From positions 1 through 64,000 of the forward strand of contig CAVTNU010000029.1 in the NCBI GenBank assembly GCA_963736175.1: a stretch of DNA of 64,000 nt, read 5' to 3'. Of the stretch, positions 53,453-62,880 are shown in pieces; the first letter of the stretch is position 1, and the number at the start of each line of letters is the position of its first letter. Made by a program: the position numbers and the translations under genes. The DNA is from Rhodoblastus sp963736175. Its GTDB lineage: Bacteria; Pseudomonadota; Alphaproteobacteria; Rhizobiales; Beijerinckiaceae. Under the pieces are notes generated by a model, which saw only the letters and a list, made by a program, of their open reading frames with translations, ran no database searches and was not told where the DNA came from.

Positions 53453-53892
53453 CGCTCCCCGCTGGCGGCGCTTTCGCTCTCCTGTTCGAGCAGCCGCCGC
53501 AGATCGTCTGGGATCGGTTTCGATTTGACGGTGGCGTCGACGAGCGAATGGGTGGCCAGGACGCGATGGTCTTCGCCCTCGGCGAGGCATTCGCCCGCGC
53601 GCAAGAAGCGATGTTTGAACGACAGCGAAGACCGGCCGAGCTTTTCGACGGTGATCTCATGCGTGATCATGTCGTGCAGCTTGGCCGGACGATGAAAGCG
53701 CATGGCATAGCCGACCGAGGGCAGGCCGCCCGTCGTCTCTTTGTCGATCCGGCCGTTGGGGTCCACGCCCATCGAGAGGAACATCTCGTTCAGGCCCTCC
53801 ACCATCCAGCGCGCGTAGTTCGGGAAGAAGACGATCCCGGCCGGGTCGCATTCGCTCCAATGCAGGCGTCTTTCATAGCGATATTGCTTCAT
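53449..53892 (-). CDS. 4-hydroxybenzoyl-CoA thioesterase-family protein
   Basis: A 147-residue hotdog thioesterase. The N-terminal HWSECDPAGIVFFPNYARWM has the catalytic aspartate of the 4-hydroxybenzoyl-CoA thioesterase family. The start at 53892 follows GGAGAAGG. It could hydrolyse aryl-CoA thioesters from the neighbouring ligases, or act as a general acyl-CoA thioesterase (YbgC-like). Confidence 0.82.
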   Translation of the reverse strand: MKQYRYERRLHWSECDPAGIVFFPNYARWMVEGLNEMFLSMGVDPNGRIDKETTGGLPSVGYAMRFHRPAKLHDMITHEITVEKLGRSSLSFKHRFLRAGECLAEGEDHRVLATHSLVDATVKSKPIPDDLRRLLEQESESAASGER

Positions 53893-54097
53893 GCCTTCTC
53901 CTGTCCCAGTCTTTTTTGCGCGCGCCGTCAAACTTACCTGACCCGGCGCGGGCCGGATAGTTTGGCGCTAGCGGATTAGTCTGGTAAATCGACCTGTAGC
54001 CGATGGCGAGGGATGAAATCGCAAGAGCGCCTCAAGCGTTTGTTCGACCGCGCGTCCCCCTCGGAAAAGTCCATCGGTTTTTTTAGGACGCGCTCCA

Positions 54098-55408
54098 GTG
54101 AATTCGGGTTCTGGCGAAATGGAAAGCCTGCAAGTCATCGACGGCGAGAGCGAAAAGCTGCACGAAAACCTGCTGCGCCTCGGCAAGGCGGCGCGCAAGG
54201 CGGCGCGCGCCCTGGCCCTGGCCAGTCCCGAGCGCAAGAATCGCGCGCTGTTGCGGGCGGCGGCGCTGTTGCGGGAAAAGGCGCCCGATCTGCTCGCCGC
54301 CAACGCCAAGGACATGGCGCACGCCAAGGCGCGCGGCCTGACCGGCGCCATTCTCGATCGGCTCATGCTCGACGCCCCGCGCGTCGAGGCGATCGCCCGT
54401 TCGCTTGAGGACATCGCCGCGCTGCCCGATCCCGTCGGCCGCGTGCTGGAGCGTTTCGATCGGCCCAACGGCCTGAAGATCGAGCGCGTGTCGACGCCTC
54501 TGGGCGTCGTTGGCGTCATTTTCGAAAGCCGGCCCAACGTCACCGCCGACGCCGGAGCGCTTTGCCTGAAGGCCGGCAACGCGGCGATTTTGCGCGCCGG
54601 CTCGGAGAGCTTCCATTCTTCGCGGGCGATTCACGCCTGTCTGGTCGGCGGCCTTGTCGAGGCAGGCTTGCCCGAGGCGGCGATCTCGCTGGTTCCTACC
54701 CGCGACCGCGCCGCGGTCGGCTATATGCTATCGGGCCTTGGCGAGACGATCGACGTGCTGGTGCCGCGCGGCGGCAAGAGTTTGGTCGCGCGCGTGCAGG
54801 CGGAAGCGCGGGTGCCGGTTTTCGCGCATCTGGAAGGCGTCGTGCATGTCTATGTCGACGCCGCCGCCGATCTCGATATGGCCAGGAAAATTCTGCTCAA
54901 CGCCAAATTGCGCCGCACCGGCATCTGCGGGGCGGCCGAAACCCTGCTCGTCGACCGCGCCGGCGCGCGCTATTTCAAGCCGCTGATCGAAACGCTGATC
55001 GAGGCGGGCTGCCAAGTGCGCGGCGACGAAGCTGCGATGGCGGCGGACCCCCGGGTGACGCCAGCGAATGAAGACGACTGGCGCGCCGAATATCTCGACG
55101 CCATCATTTCGGCCAAACTGGTCGACGGTGTGGAAGGCGCGATCGACCATATCGAAACCTACGGGTCGCATCATACCGACTGCATCGTCACGCAGGACCA
55201 GAGCGTCGCCGAGCGCTTCGTCGCCGAGGTCGATTCGGCCATCGTCATCCATAACGCCTCGACCCAGTTCGCCGACGGCGGCGAATTTGGCTTCGGCGCC
55301 GAAATCGGCATAGCGACAGGGCGGATGCACGCGCGCGGCCCGGTCGGCGTGGCGCAGCTGACCTCGTTCAAATACGTCGTGCGCGGCGCCGGACAAACGC
55401 GTCCGTGA
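54098..55408 (+). CDS. proA: Gamma-glutamyl phosphate reductase
   Basis: A 436-residue ProA, second step of proline synthesis, reducing gamma-glutamyl phosphate with NADPH. Landmarks are PLGVVGVIFESRPNVTADAG, GNAAILRAGSES, the catalytic cysteine in LRRTGICGAAETLL and HASTQFADGGEFGFGAEIGI-like segments near the end. The start may be the GTG at 54098 or the ATG at 54119. Its stop overlaps the nadD start. Confidence 0.95.
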   Translation: MNSGSGEMESLQVIDGESEKLHENLLRLGKAARKAARALALASPERKNRALLRAAALLREKAPDLLAANAKDMAHAKARGLTGAILDRLMLDAPRVEAIARSLEDIAALPDPVGRVLERFDRPNGLKIERVSTPLGVVGVIFESRPNVTADAGALCLKAGNAAILRAGSESFHSSRAIHACLVGGLVEAGLPEAAISLVPTRDRAAVGYMLSGLGETIDVLVPRGGKSLVARVQAEARVPVFAHLEGVVHVYVDAAADLDMARKILLNAKLRRTGICGAAETLLVDRAGARYFKPLIETLIEAGCQVRGDEAAMAADPRVTPANEDDWRAEYLDAIISAKLVDGVEGAIDHIETYGSHHTDCIVTQDQSVAERFVAEVDSAIVIHNASTQFADGGEFGFGAEIGIATGRMHARGPVGVAQLTSFKYVVRGAGQTRP

Positions 55409-56034
55409 AATCGCATGCGCCGACGCGTCTGCCGGCCCATGCGCGTGGACTGCGCATCGGCCTGTTCGGCGGCTCGTTCAACCCGCCGCACGCCGGACAC
55501 GCCTTGGTCGCCGCGGTCGCGTTGCGCCGGCTCGGCCTCGACCGCGTCTGGCTGATGGTGTCGCCCGGCAATCCTTTGAAGGAAACCGGCGGATTAGCGC
55601 CTTTGGACGAGCGCCTGCGCGGCGTCCAAGGTCTGTCGCGCGATCCGCGTCTCGTCGTCACCGGTTTCGAGGCGGCAATCGGCGCGCGCTATACGATCGA
55701 CAGCGTCGACTATCTCCTTCGTCGCTGTCCGGGCGTCAAATTCGTCTGGATCATGGGGGCCGACAATCTGGCGCAATTCCATCTGTGGCGGCGCTGGCGG
55801 GCGATCGCGCGGAAACTGCCGATCGCCGTCATCGATCGGCCCGGCTCGACCCTGAAGATGACGCAATGTCCGGCGGCGCGCTGGCTTGAGCGCTTCCGCC
55901 TGCCTGAATTGCAGGCGCGGCTTCTGGTCGGCAAACGGCCGCCCGCCATCGTCCTTTTGCACGCCCGGCGCTCAAATCTGTCGTCGAGCGCCTTGCGCGC
56001 CGCTGCGTCAATACGGCCGGACGGCTCTATTTAG
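55405..56034 (+). CDS. nadD: Nicotinate-nucleotide adenylyltransferase
   Basis: A 209-residue NadD, making deamido-NAD from nicotinate mononucleotide and ATP. It has the nucleotidyltransferase motif LFGGSFNPPHAGHALV and VWIMGADNLAQFHLWRRW; the usual ISSTxIR end motif appears as SNLSSSALRAAA. The start is a GTG that overlaps the proA stop (GTGA). Confidence 0.94.
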   Translation: MKSHAPTRLPAHARGLRIGLFGGSFNPPHAGHALVAAVALRRLGLDRVWLMVSPGNPLKETGGLAPLDERLRGVQGLSRDPRLVVTGFEAAIGARYTIDSVDYLLRRCPGVKFVWIMGADNLAQFHLWRRWRAIARKLPIAVIDRPGSTLKMTQCPAARWLERFRLPELQARLLVGKRPPAIVLLHARRSNLSSSALRAAASIRPDGSI

Positions 56035-56246
56035 CCTGGGCGGCGCCGTTCATTTGCGCGGAGACGATTGAAATTTTCCCGAATCATGCGCATCTTCAAT
56101 CGACGCCACGATTTGCGTCGCGCTTAGGGCGCGTTCGGACTAAATCGGCGCAATGAACGCGCTCCCTTATCTGTTTAACCGCGTAGCCAGTCGAAAAACA
56201 CGCCGACTTTCGGCTCTACGCCCTAGAGGATGGACCGCTGACCCCA

Positions 56247-56654
56247 TTGCTTGTCACTGGAGGCGAACCTAAACCGCTTCCCCCGGTTCCTGGAGCCATC
56301 GGCTCGCAGCCCGGTCCGCTCGTGCGGAGCATTCTGGCCACGCTCGACGATTCCAAAGCCGAAGATGTGGTCGTCATCGATCTGCACGAAAAAACCTCCA
56401 TCGCCGACGCCATGATTATCGCTTCCGGCCGTTCGACCACGCAAGTGGGCTCGATCGCCGATCGCGTCGTCAAAACGCTCAAGGAGGTCGGCGCGCCGAC
56501 CCCGAAGGTCGAAGGCCAGCCCGCCTGCGACTGGGTTTTGATCGATGCTGGCGATGTCATCGTCCACATTTTCCGTCCCGAGGTGCGTCAGTTTTACAAT
56601 CTCGAGAAAATGTGGGGCGTCGACCGACCCGGCGAAAAGCGCGCAGCGACCTGA
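56247..56654 (+). CDS. rsfS: Ribosomal silencing factor RsfS
   Basis: RsfS binds ribosomal protein L14 and blocks subunit joining in starvation. The core is LVRSILATLDDSKAEDVVVI, MIIASGRSTTQVGSIADRVV and GDVIVHIFRPEVRQFYNLEK. A TTG at 56247 gives 135 residues; the GTG at 56322 would give 110, near the usual length, and is equally likely. The 212 bases upstream hold no gene. Confidence 0.92.
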   Translation: MLVTGGEPKPLPPVPGAIGSQPGPLVRSILATLDDSKAEDVVVIDLHEKTSIADAMIIASGRSTTQVGSIADRVVKTLKEVGAPTPKVEGQPACDWVLIDAGDVIVHIFRPEVRQFYNLEKMWGVDRPGEKRAAT

Positions 56655-56658
56655 TTTT

Positions 56659-57141
56659 ATGCGGCTTTTGCTGGTCTGCGTCGGGCGGCTGAAGGCCGGT
56701 CCGGAACGTGAGCTTGTCGCTCGCTATGCCGACCGCTGCGCGGCGGCCGGCCGCAAGATCGGCCTGTCCGGCCTCGACATACGCGAGCTTGACGAATCGC
56801 GCGCCCGCAGCGCGTCGGAACGCAAGGCGCAGGAAGCCGTGGCCATCGCCGGACAATTGCCGGACGGCGCGCGGCTCATTTGCCTCGACGAGCGCGGCAA
56901 GAACATTTCCAGCGAATCGTTCGCGCGGCTTCTGGGCGACTGGCGCGATCAGGGGGTGGGCGGCTGCGCGTTTGTGCTGGGCGGCCCCGACGGTCTTGAC
57001 GAGGCCTTGCGCGCCAGGGCCGACTGCGTTCTCGCCTTCGGCGCGATGACTTGGCCTCATCAAATCGTCCGCGCGCTGGCGGCCGAACAGATCTATCGCG
57101 CCTATTCGATCCTGGCCGGCCATCCCTATCATCGCGTTTAG
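56659..57141 (+). CDS. rlmH: 23S rRNA pseudouridine-1915 N3-methyltransferase
   Basis: A 160-residue SPOUT methyltransferase. The SAM-binding knot is seen in CAFVLGGPDGLDEALRARAD and the C-terminal AEQIYRAYSILAGHPYHR is diagnostic. It starts four bases after the rsfS stop, the usual pairing. Confidence 0.96.
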   Translation: MRLLLVCVGRLKAGPERELVARYADRCAAAGRKIGLSGLDIRELDESRARSASERKAQEAVAIAGQLPDGARLICLDERGKNISSESFARLLGDWRDQGVGGCAFVLGGPDGLDEALRARADCVLAFGAMTWPHQIVRALAAEQIYRAYSILAGHPYHRV

Positions 57142-57291
57142 CGAACGACCGAATTTCGTGTTCGCGTCGTCCGCGCCGCCGCCGGCAATTTTGTCGGATC
57201 TGGTGTAGTCTTGCGCCTCGAATTAGGCTCTCGAGCCTGTTGCGATCCATTCGAGCCAGAATACGCCGCGAGGCGTTCGATTCGGCGGTTC

Positions 57292-58659
57292 ATGCACAGA
57301 GGCGTTTCGTTGGGCGCGCGCGCGCGGACAGGCAAAACCAGCTTCCACGCTTTGGTTTTCGTTCTGGTTTATCTTGCGCCGTGCGCCGCGCAATCGCCCG
57401 CGCCGACGGCCCAACCGAAAAACGCCGACATCGACAGCCAGCGCGTCCAATTGCAGGGGGTGGCTGACACGCTCGCCGCCTCGCAGGCGCAACGGGCGAA
57501 AATCGAAGCGGAAATCGCCAAATACAAGAACGATCGCGCCGCGCTGAATTCCGCCCTTATCGAAACGACGGCGAAGATCAACGAAGCGTCGGCGAAACAG
57601 GACAATATTGAAAAGCGGTTGGAAACTCTGACCGGCAGCGAGACGGCGATCCGGCGCTCGCTCGAAAGCCGCAACGGCGTTCTGGTCGAAGTTCTCGCGG
57701 CGCTTCAGCGCATGGGCCGGCGTCCCCCGCCCGCCTTGCTGGTGCGGCCCGAAGACATGCTGCTCGCCATACGCACGTCAATGCTGCTGGGGGCCGTGCT
57801 GCCGCAATTGCGATCGGAGACGCAGGCGCTCGCCGCCGATCTCAATGACCTGATCGCCTTGCGCAAATCGATTTCCGAGGAGCGCGCCGGACTGGCCAGG
57901 GAGATCGAAACGCAAAAAGCCGAGCGCCAACGTCTCGCCGCTCTGATCGACGCGCGCCAAAGCGCCCAGGCCGTCGCCGAAAAGGTGCTGGATTCGGAGC
58001 GCGCGCGCGCCGCCGAGTTGGCCAGACAAGCGACCAGCCTGCAAGAGCTGATCGGCAAGATGGAAGGCGAATTGTCCGGCGCGAAACGCGCGGCCGAGCA
58101 AGCGAAATCGGCCGATGAGGCGCACGGCAAATTGTCGGCGCGCGAGGTCGAGGAGGCGCGCGCGCGGTTTGCCGAACGCCCGTTGCGCGATCCCGCGCGC
58201 CTTGCGCCCGCCATCGCCTTCGATCAGGCTAAGGGATTGTTGTCATTGCCTGTTAATGGCGTTATAATCAAAAGATATGGAATCCCGGACAATTTTGGCG
58301 GAATCGAAAAGGGTATTTCCATCGCGACCCGCCCGCACGCCATAGTGTCGGCGCCAAGCGATGGCTTCATCGCTTTCGCCGGTCCGTGGCGGTCCTATGG
58401 CCAACTCTTGATCGTCAATGCCGGCGCCGGCTATTATATCGTGTTGGCGGGCGCGGAACGAATCGACGTTGCGGTCGGTCAGTTCGTGCTTGCCGGCGAG
58501 CCTTTGGCTTCCATGGGCGATGGGGCGTCGCAAACGGCGGCGACGATTGCTATTGGCTCAGGCCAGCCAGTCCTCTATGTAGAGTTTAGAAAAGACGGGG
58601 CGGCAATCGATCCGGGTCCATGGTGGGCGAAGCCGGATATTCAGAAGGTTCGCGGATAA
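57292..58659 (+). CDS. EnvC-like murein hydrolase activator
   Basis: A 455-residue exported protein: signal peptide (ALVFVLVYLAPCAA), long coiled-coil segments (about residues 40-290) and a C-terminal LytM/M23 domain (GVIIKRYGIPDNFGGIEKGI). The zinc-binding histidines are missing, as in EnvC, which activates amidases at division rather than cutting itself. An upstream in-frame start at 57211 lacks a signal peptide at its N terminus, so 57292 is preferred. Its stop overlaps the ctpA start (TAATG). Confidence 0.88.
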   Translation: MHRGVSLGARARTGKTSFHALVFVLVYLAPCAAQSPAPTAQPKNADIDSQRVQLQGVADTLAASQAQRAKIEAEIAKYKNDRAALNSALIETTAKINEASAKQDNIEKRLETLTGSETAIRRSLESRNGVLVEVLAALQRMGRRPPPALLVRPEDMLLAIRTSMLLGAVLPQLRSETQALAADLNDLIALRKSISEERAGLAREIETQKAERQRLAALIDARQSAQAVAEKVLDSERARAAELARQATSLQELIGKMEGELSGAKRAAEQAKSADEAHGKLSAREVEEARARFAERPLRDPARLAPAIAFDQAKGLLSLPVNGVIIKRYGIPDNFGGIEKGISIATRPHAIVSAPSDGFIAFAGPWRSYGQLLIVNAGAGYYIVLAGAERIDVAVGQFVLAGEPLASMGDGASQTAATIAIGSGQPVLYVEFRKDGAAIDPGPWWAKPDIQKVRG

Positions 58660-60044
58660 TGCGCAAGACATCGTTGGTGCTGCTCGGCGCCATACTTGGA
58701 GCCTCGGCCGTCACGCTCGGTTCGCAAACGCGCCTGCTGCAAGGCGGCGCCGCCATCGCCAAAGCCTCGGACACATACCGCAGCTTGCAGCTGTTTGGCG
58801 ACGTATTTGAGAAGGTTCGGACCGATTATGTCGAAAAGCCTGACGATCATAAAATGGTCGAGGCGGCCGTCAACGGCATGCTGACTTCGCTCGATCCGCA
58901 TTCGAGCTACATGGACGCCAAGAGCTTCGGCGACATGCAGGTGCAGACGCGCGGCGAGTTTGGCGGGCTGGGTATCGAGGTCACGCAGGAAGAGGGCGTG
59001 GTCAAGGTCGTCACGCCGATTGACGATACGCCCGCCTCGCGCGCCGGCGTGATGTCAGGCGATCTGATCGTGCAGATCGACGACAAATCGGTACAGGGCA
59101 TGACGCTCAATCAAGCCGTCGACAAAATGCGCGGCGCCGTCAACACGGCGGTCAAGCTGACAATTCTGCGCGGCGCCAAGAAAGACAAGATCGAAGTCAA
59201 GCTGGTGCGCGCCGTCATCCAGATCAAGTCGGTGCGCTCGCATATCGAGGCGCCCGACGTCGGCTATATCCGCATCACCCAGTTCAACGAGCAGACCTAT
59301 GACGGTCTGAAGACGGCCATGTTGAAGTTCCAGCAGGATATTCCGGCCGACAAGTTCAAGGGCTACATCCTCGATCTGCGCAATAATCCCGGTGGTCTGC
59401 TTGACCAGTCCGTCGCCGTGTCGAACGCATTCCTCGACCATGGCGAGATCGTTTCCACGCGCGGCCGCAACGCAGACGAAACCCAGCGTTTCAACGCCAG
59501 GGCGGGCGACCTGTCGAAGGGCAAGCCGCTGGTCATCCTGATCAACGGCGGGTCGGCCTCCGCTTCCGAGATCGTCGCCGGCGCTTTGCAGGATCATAAG
59601 CGCGCCACCATTCTGGGTACGCGCTCGTTTGGCAAGGGTTCGGTGCAGACGATCATTCCTCTCGGTCAGAACAACGGCGCGCTGCGTCTCACCACGGCGC
59701 GCTATTACACGCCGTCGGGCCGCTCAATTCAGGCCAAGGGCATAGATCCGGACATTGTCGTGCTGCAGGACGTCCCCGACGAACTTAAGGGCAAGGACGA
59801 CACCAAGGGCGAGGCTTCGCTCAAGGGCCATCTGAAGAACGGCGAGGACGAGAAGACCGGCTCGCAGGCCTACGTGCCGAGCGACGAAGCCAAGGACAAG
59901 CAGTTGAACGTCGCGCTCGATCTGCTGCGCGGTGTCAAACGCGCCGCCAACGACGACAGCGCGGCCAAACCCGCCGCCGGCAAGTCTGACGCCAAAGCAG
60001 AAGCCAAACCCGCCGACGCGCCGAAAGCCGACGCGCCGAAATAA
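58659..60044 (+). CDS. ctpA: C-terminal processing peptidase (S41 family)
   Basis: A 461-residue periplasmic serine protease: N-terminal membrane/signal segment, PDZ domain (GLGIEVTQEEGVVKVVTPID), and the S41 catalytic core with Ser in NGGSASASEIVAGAL and Lys in GTRSFGKGSVQT. The Ala/Lys-rich tail (KAEAKPADAPKADAPK) is low complexity. It is coupled to the EnvC-like gene. Confidence 0.94.
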   Translation: MRKTSLVLLGAILGASAVTLGSQTRLLQGGAAIAKASDTYRSLQLFGDVFEKVRTDYVEKPDDHKMVEAAVNGMLTSLDPHSSYMDAKSFGDMQVQTRGEFGGLGIEVTQEEGVVKVVTPIDDTPASRAGVMSGDLIVQIDDKSVQGMTLNQAVDKMRGAVNTAVKLTILRGAKKDKIEVKLVRAVIQIKSVRSHIEAPDVGYIRITQFNEQTYDGLKTAMLKFQQDIPADKFKGYILDLRNNPGGLLDQSVAVSNAFLDHGEIVSTRGRNADETQRFNARAGDLSKGKPLVILINGGSASASEIVAGALQDHKRATILGTRSFGKGSVQTIIPLGQNNGALRLTTARYYTPSGRSIQAKGIDPDIVVLQDVPDELKGKDDTKGEASLKGHLKNGEDEKTGSQAYVPSDEAKDKQLNVALDLLRGVKRAANDDSAAKPAAGKSDAKAEAKPADAPKADAPK

Positions 60045-60173
60045 GCTTGGCGGCGTTCGTCGCCACGATACGAGAAAACCTTTCGAAGGGTCCGGCGCGC
60101 TGACACAATGCGGCCGGGCCTTTTGATTCGGGCGCCCGCGCCCGCCGCCGCAGCGCCTTGCAAGAGGAATGCA

Positions 60174-61379
60174 ATGGTCGACGACCTCGATCGTCCTTTA
60201 GGTTTGCCGAGCGAGGCGGGGCCGTCGGCCGGCTGGCTTCCGCGCGCGCGGCTCGTCGCTCTTCTTGCGACGGCGAGCGCGATTTTCGCCGGCGGCTATT
60301 GGCTGTTGGCGCGTGGCGACAGGCTCGGCGGCGAACCGCACGCGCTGGCGCGGATCGAAATTGTCGCGCCATCGTCGCCCGTTCAGGTTCGCACCGCCGA
60401 AAAGCCGCCCGAAAGCGCGCCGGCTCCGTCGAAATCGGCGTCAAACGCCGAGGAAATCGAAGCGGCCAGCGGCGTCAAGGTGGTTCGCAGCTTCGGCGCG
60501 CAGGTTCCGGGCGCGCTCATCATTCAGGTGCCCGAGGCGGTTCGCGTCGCCCTTGCGCCAGCGCCCGACCGGCGCCTCGTCGAGAAAAGCCGTTTCGGTC
60601 TATTGCCGCGGATCGGCGCGGACGGCGCCCGCCCGGCCGAAGTTTACGCGCGCGCGTCGGCCGGCCCGCGCGGCTTCAAGGCGCGCGCGCCGCGTATCGC
60701 CTTGCTGGTCGGCGGCATGGGCCTCAACGCCGCCCAGACCGCCCAGGCGATGCGCGAATTGCCGCCCGAGGTCAGTCTCGCCTTCGCGCCCTACGGCGGC
60801 GAGCTCGACCGCCAGACCGAGGAGGCGCGCGCGCAGGGGCACGAAATATTCCTGCAGACGCCGATGGAGTCCTTCGATATGGCGACCGATAACCCCGGCC
60901 CTCATACCTTATTGGTCGGTGAGGCGGGCGCTATAGCCGATAATCTGCATTGGCAGATGGGCCGGTTCGTCGGCTATGTCGGGCTGGTCAATTTTCTGGG
61001 CGGCAAATTTTCCGCCGACCGGACGGCGATCGGGCAGGTTCTGCGCGAGGCCGCCAACCGGGGCCTCGATTATTTCGACGATGGCTCATCCGCGCAAAGT
61101 CTGGCTTTGGAGGCGGCGCAGGCCGCCGGACTCGCCGCCGCACGGCCCGACGTGCGGCTCGACGACAACGCCCGTCCTGAATCGATTGACGCCGCGCTGT
61201 GGAAACTGGAAGCTATAGCTCGGGAAAAGGGAACGGCGATCGGCTTCGCCAGCGGTTTGCCTGTCGGCGTCGAGCGCATCGCCCGTTTTGCGCGCGGTCT
61301 TGACCAGCGTGGGCTGGTTTTGACCCCCTTGTCGGCCATGTTGACCGTGGATGCGCAAGCCGCGGTCGGGAAAAGGTGA
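60174..61379 (+). CDS. Divergent polysaccharide deacetylase family protein
   Basis: A 401-residue protein with one N-terminal membrane segment (LVALLATASAIFAGGYWLLA) and a periplasmic divergent polysaccharide deacetylase domain from about residue 180 (RIALLVGGMGLNAAQTAQAM, SLAFAPYGGELDRQTEEARA, HTLLVGEAGA). It is a standard member of the envC-ctpA neighbourhood in alphaproteobacteria, likely acting in the envelope. The start at 60174 follows AAGAGG. Confidence 0.88.
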   Translation: MVDDLDRPLGLPSEAGPSAGWLPRARLVALLATASAIFAGGYWLLARGDRLGGEPHALARIEIVAPSSPVQVRTAEKPPESAPAPSKSASNAEEIEAASGVKVVRSFGAQVPGALIIQVPEAVRVALAPAPDRRLVEKSRFGLLPRIGADGARPAEVYARASAGPRGFKARAPRIALLVGGMGLNAAQTAQAMRELPPEVSLAFAPYGGELDRQTEEARAQGHEIFLQTPMESFDMATDNPGPHTLLVGEAGAIADNLHWQMGRFVGYVGLVNFLGGKFSADRTAIGQVLREAANRGLDYFDDGSSAQSLALEAAQAAGLAAARPDVRLDDNARPESIDAALWKLEAIAREKGTAIGFASGLPVGVERIARFARGLDQRGLVLTPLSAMLTVDAQAAVGKR

Positions 61380-61389
61380 TTCGCCGCCG

Positions 61390-61923
61390 ATGGATTTTCG
61401 GAACTATCGACCCTGCGTCGGCATCATGTTGCTCAACGCCAAAGGGCTGGTTTTCGCGGGACGCCGCAAGAACAAGCGTGCGCCGGACGCGATTTCGGCC
61501 GGGCATGAATGGCAGATGCCGCAGGGCGGCATCGACGACGGCGAAGCGCCTCTGCACGCCGCCATACGCGAGCTGCGGGAAGAAACCAGCGTCACCAGCG
61601 TCACGCTCCTGGGCGAGGCGCCCAATTGGCTCACCTACGATCTGCCGAATGGCGTTTCCCGCAAAAGCTGGAGGGGGCGCTATCTTGGGCAAACGCAAAA
61701 ATGGTTCGCCTTCCGCTTCACCGGACAGGAGAGCGAAATCAACATCGATCATCCCGATCACGGTCGCCACAAGGCTGAATTCGACGCCTGGCGCTGGGAG
61801 CGCATGGAGCGCATGCCTGAATTGATCGTGCCGTTCAAACGCGGGGTCTACGAGCAGGTCTGCGCGCATTTCGCCTATCTGGCGGCGCCCGCGGCTAGCA
61901 TCTCGCCCGATCGGGCGCTATAA
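61390..61923 (+). CDS. rppH: RNA pyrophosphohydrolase
   Basis: A 177-residue Nudix hydrolase that removes pyrophosphate from mRNA 5' ends, triggering decay. The Nudix box is GGIDDGEAPLHAAIRELREE. The start MDFRNYRPCVGIMLLN is family typical, and WFAFRFTGQESEINID is present. The start at 61390 is 10 bases after the preceding stop. Confidence 0.93.
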   Translation: MDFRNYRPCVGIMLLNAKGLVFAGRRKNKRAPDAISAGHEWQMPQGGIDDGEAPLHAAIRELREETSVTSVTLLGEAPNWLTYDLPNGVSRKSWRGRYLGQTQKWFAFRFTGQESEINIDHPDHGRHKAEFDAWRWERMERMPELIVPFKRGVYEQVCAHFAYLAAPAASISPDRAL

Positions 61924-61933
61924 CGCCAATAGG

Positions 61934-62710
61934 TTAAAGGACGAAGACGCGCGCGCCGATCTTGACCCTGTCGTAAAGATCGATGACGTCCTCGTTCATC
62001 ATGCGAATGCAGCCGGACGAGACGTTCTGGCCGATCGTTCCGGGCTCGTTGGTGCCGTGGATGCGGTACATCGAAGAGCCGAGATACAACGCGCGCGCGC
62101 CGAGCGGGTTCTTCGGCCCGCCGTCCATATGGGTCGGCAGATCGGGCCGGCGCAACAACATTTCCGGCGGCGGCGTCCAATCCGGCCACTCGGACTTGCG
62201 ACTGACCGATTTAACGCCCGACCATTCGAAACCCGGGCGACCGACGCCGACGCCGTAGCGGATCGCCCGGCCAGACGCGACGATATAATAGAGGTAGTGG
62301 TGGGGCGTATCGATGACGATCGAACCAAGCTTGCCGTCGCCGTCGTAGTCGACATCCTGACGCGTGAATTCCGCACCGACCGCGGGCGCCGGCGCGGCCT
62401 GCCGAGCCGCGCCCGGCTCGTTCGATGCCGCGTTGGCGCGATAGAGTCCGGGATAGGCGGCGGCGAGGGAGGCCTGCTCGCGCGGTTGCGTCGGGCGTTC
62501 AACGCGCGCAACGCCTTGCGCGGGCGTCGGATCGCGTCCGGTGATCAGCAACTCCAGAAGACCGCCGCCGAGATTGCCGCGGCGCGCCGGTTCGATGATC
62601 TGCGGTCGGTCAGGGCCGACTCCGGCGATGACCATGGGATCGGCCTGCGCGCTGACGGCGAAAGCGCTCAACGCCAGCGCCAAACACGTCGTTGTTTTCG
62701 TTGAAACCAT
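61934..62710 (-). CDS. L,D-transpeptidase (YkuD domain)
   Basis: A 258-residue periplasmic enzyme with an N-terminal signal peptide (MVSTKTTTCLALALSAFAVSAQA). Its C-terminal YkuD domain (about 115-258) has the active-site pattern IHGTNEPGTIGQNVSSGCIR. Such enzymes make 3-3 cross-links or attach lipoproteins in Rhizobiales cell walls. It is convergent with rppH. Confidence 0.92.
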   Translation of the reverse strand: MVSTKTTTCLALALSAFAVSAQADPMVIAGVGPDRPQIIEPARRGNLGGGLLELLITGRDPTPAQGVARVERPTQPREQASLAAAYPGLYRANAASNEPGAARQAAPAPAVGAEFTRQDVDYDGDGKLGSIVIDTPHHYLYYIVASGRAIRYGVGVGRPGFEWSGVKSVSRKSEWPDWTPPPEMLLRRPDLPTHMDGGPKNPLGARALYLGSSMYRIHGTNEPGTIGQNVSSGCIRMMNEDVIDLYDRVKIGARVFVL

Positions 62711-62880
62711 TGGCGTGAGCTTCTCACGGATGAAATACACAGAAGCTGATGATAACGCCAATGACAATATTTTGAATAAGAATTTATATTTGTAGTTACA
62801 TTAAACTTAACAGTAAACGTTCCCGCAATGAACGTGGCTTACGAATTATTAAAGTTACTTGTCGGTCGGGCGACAAGAAC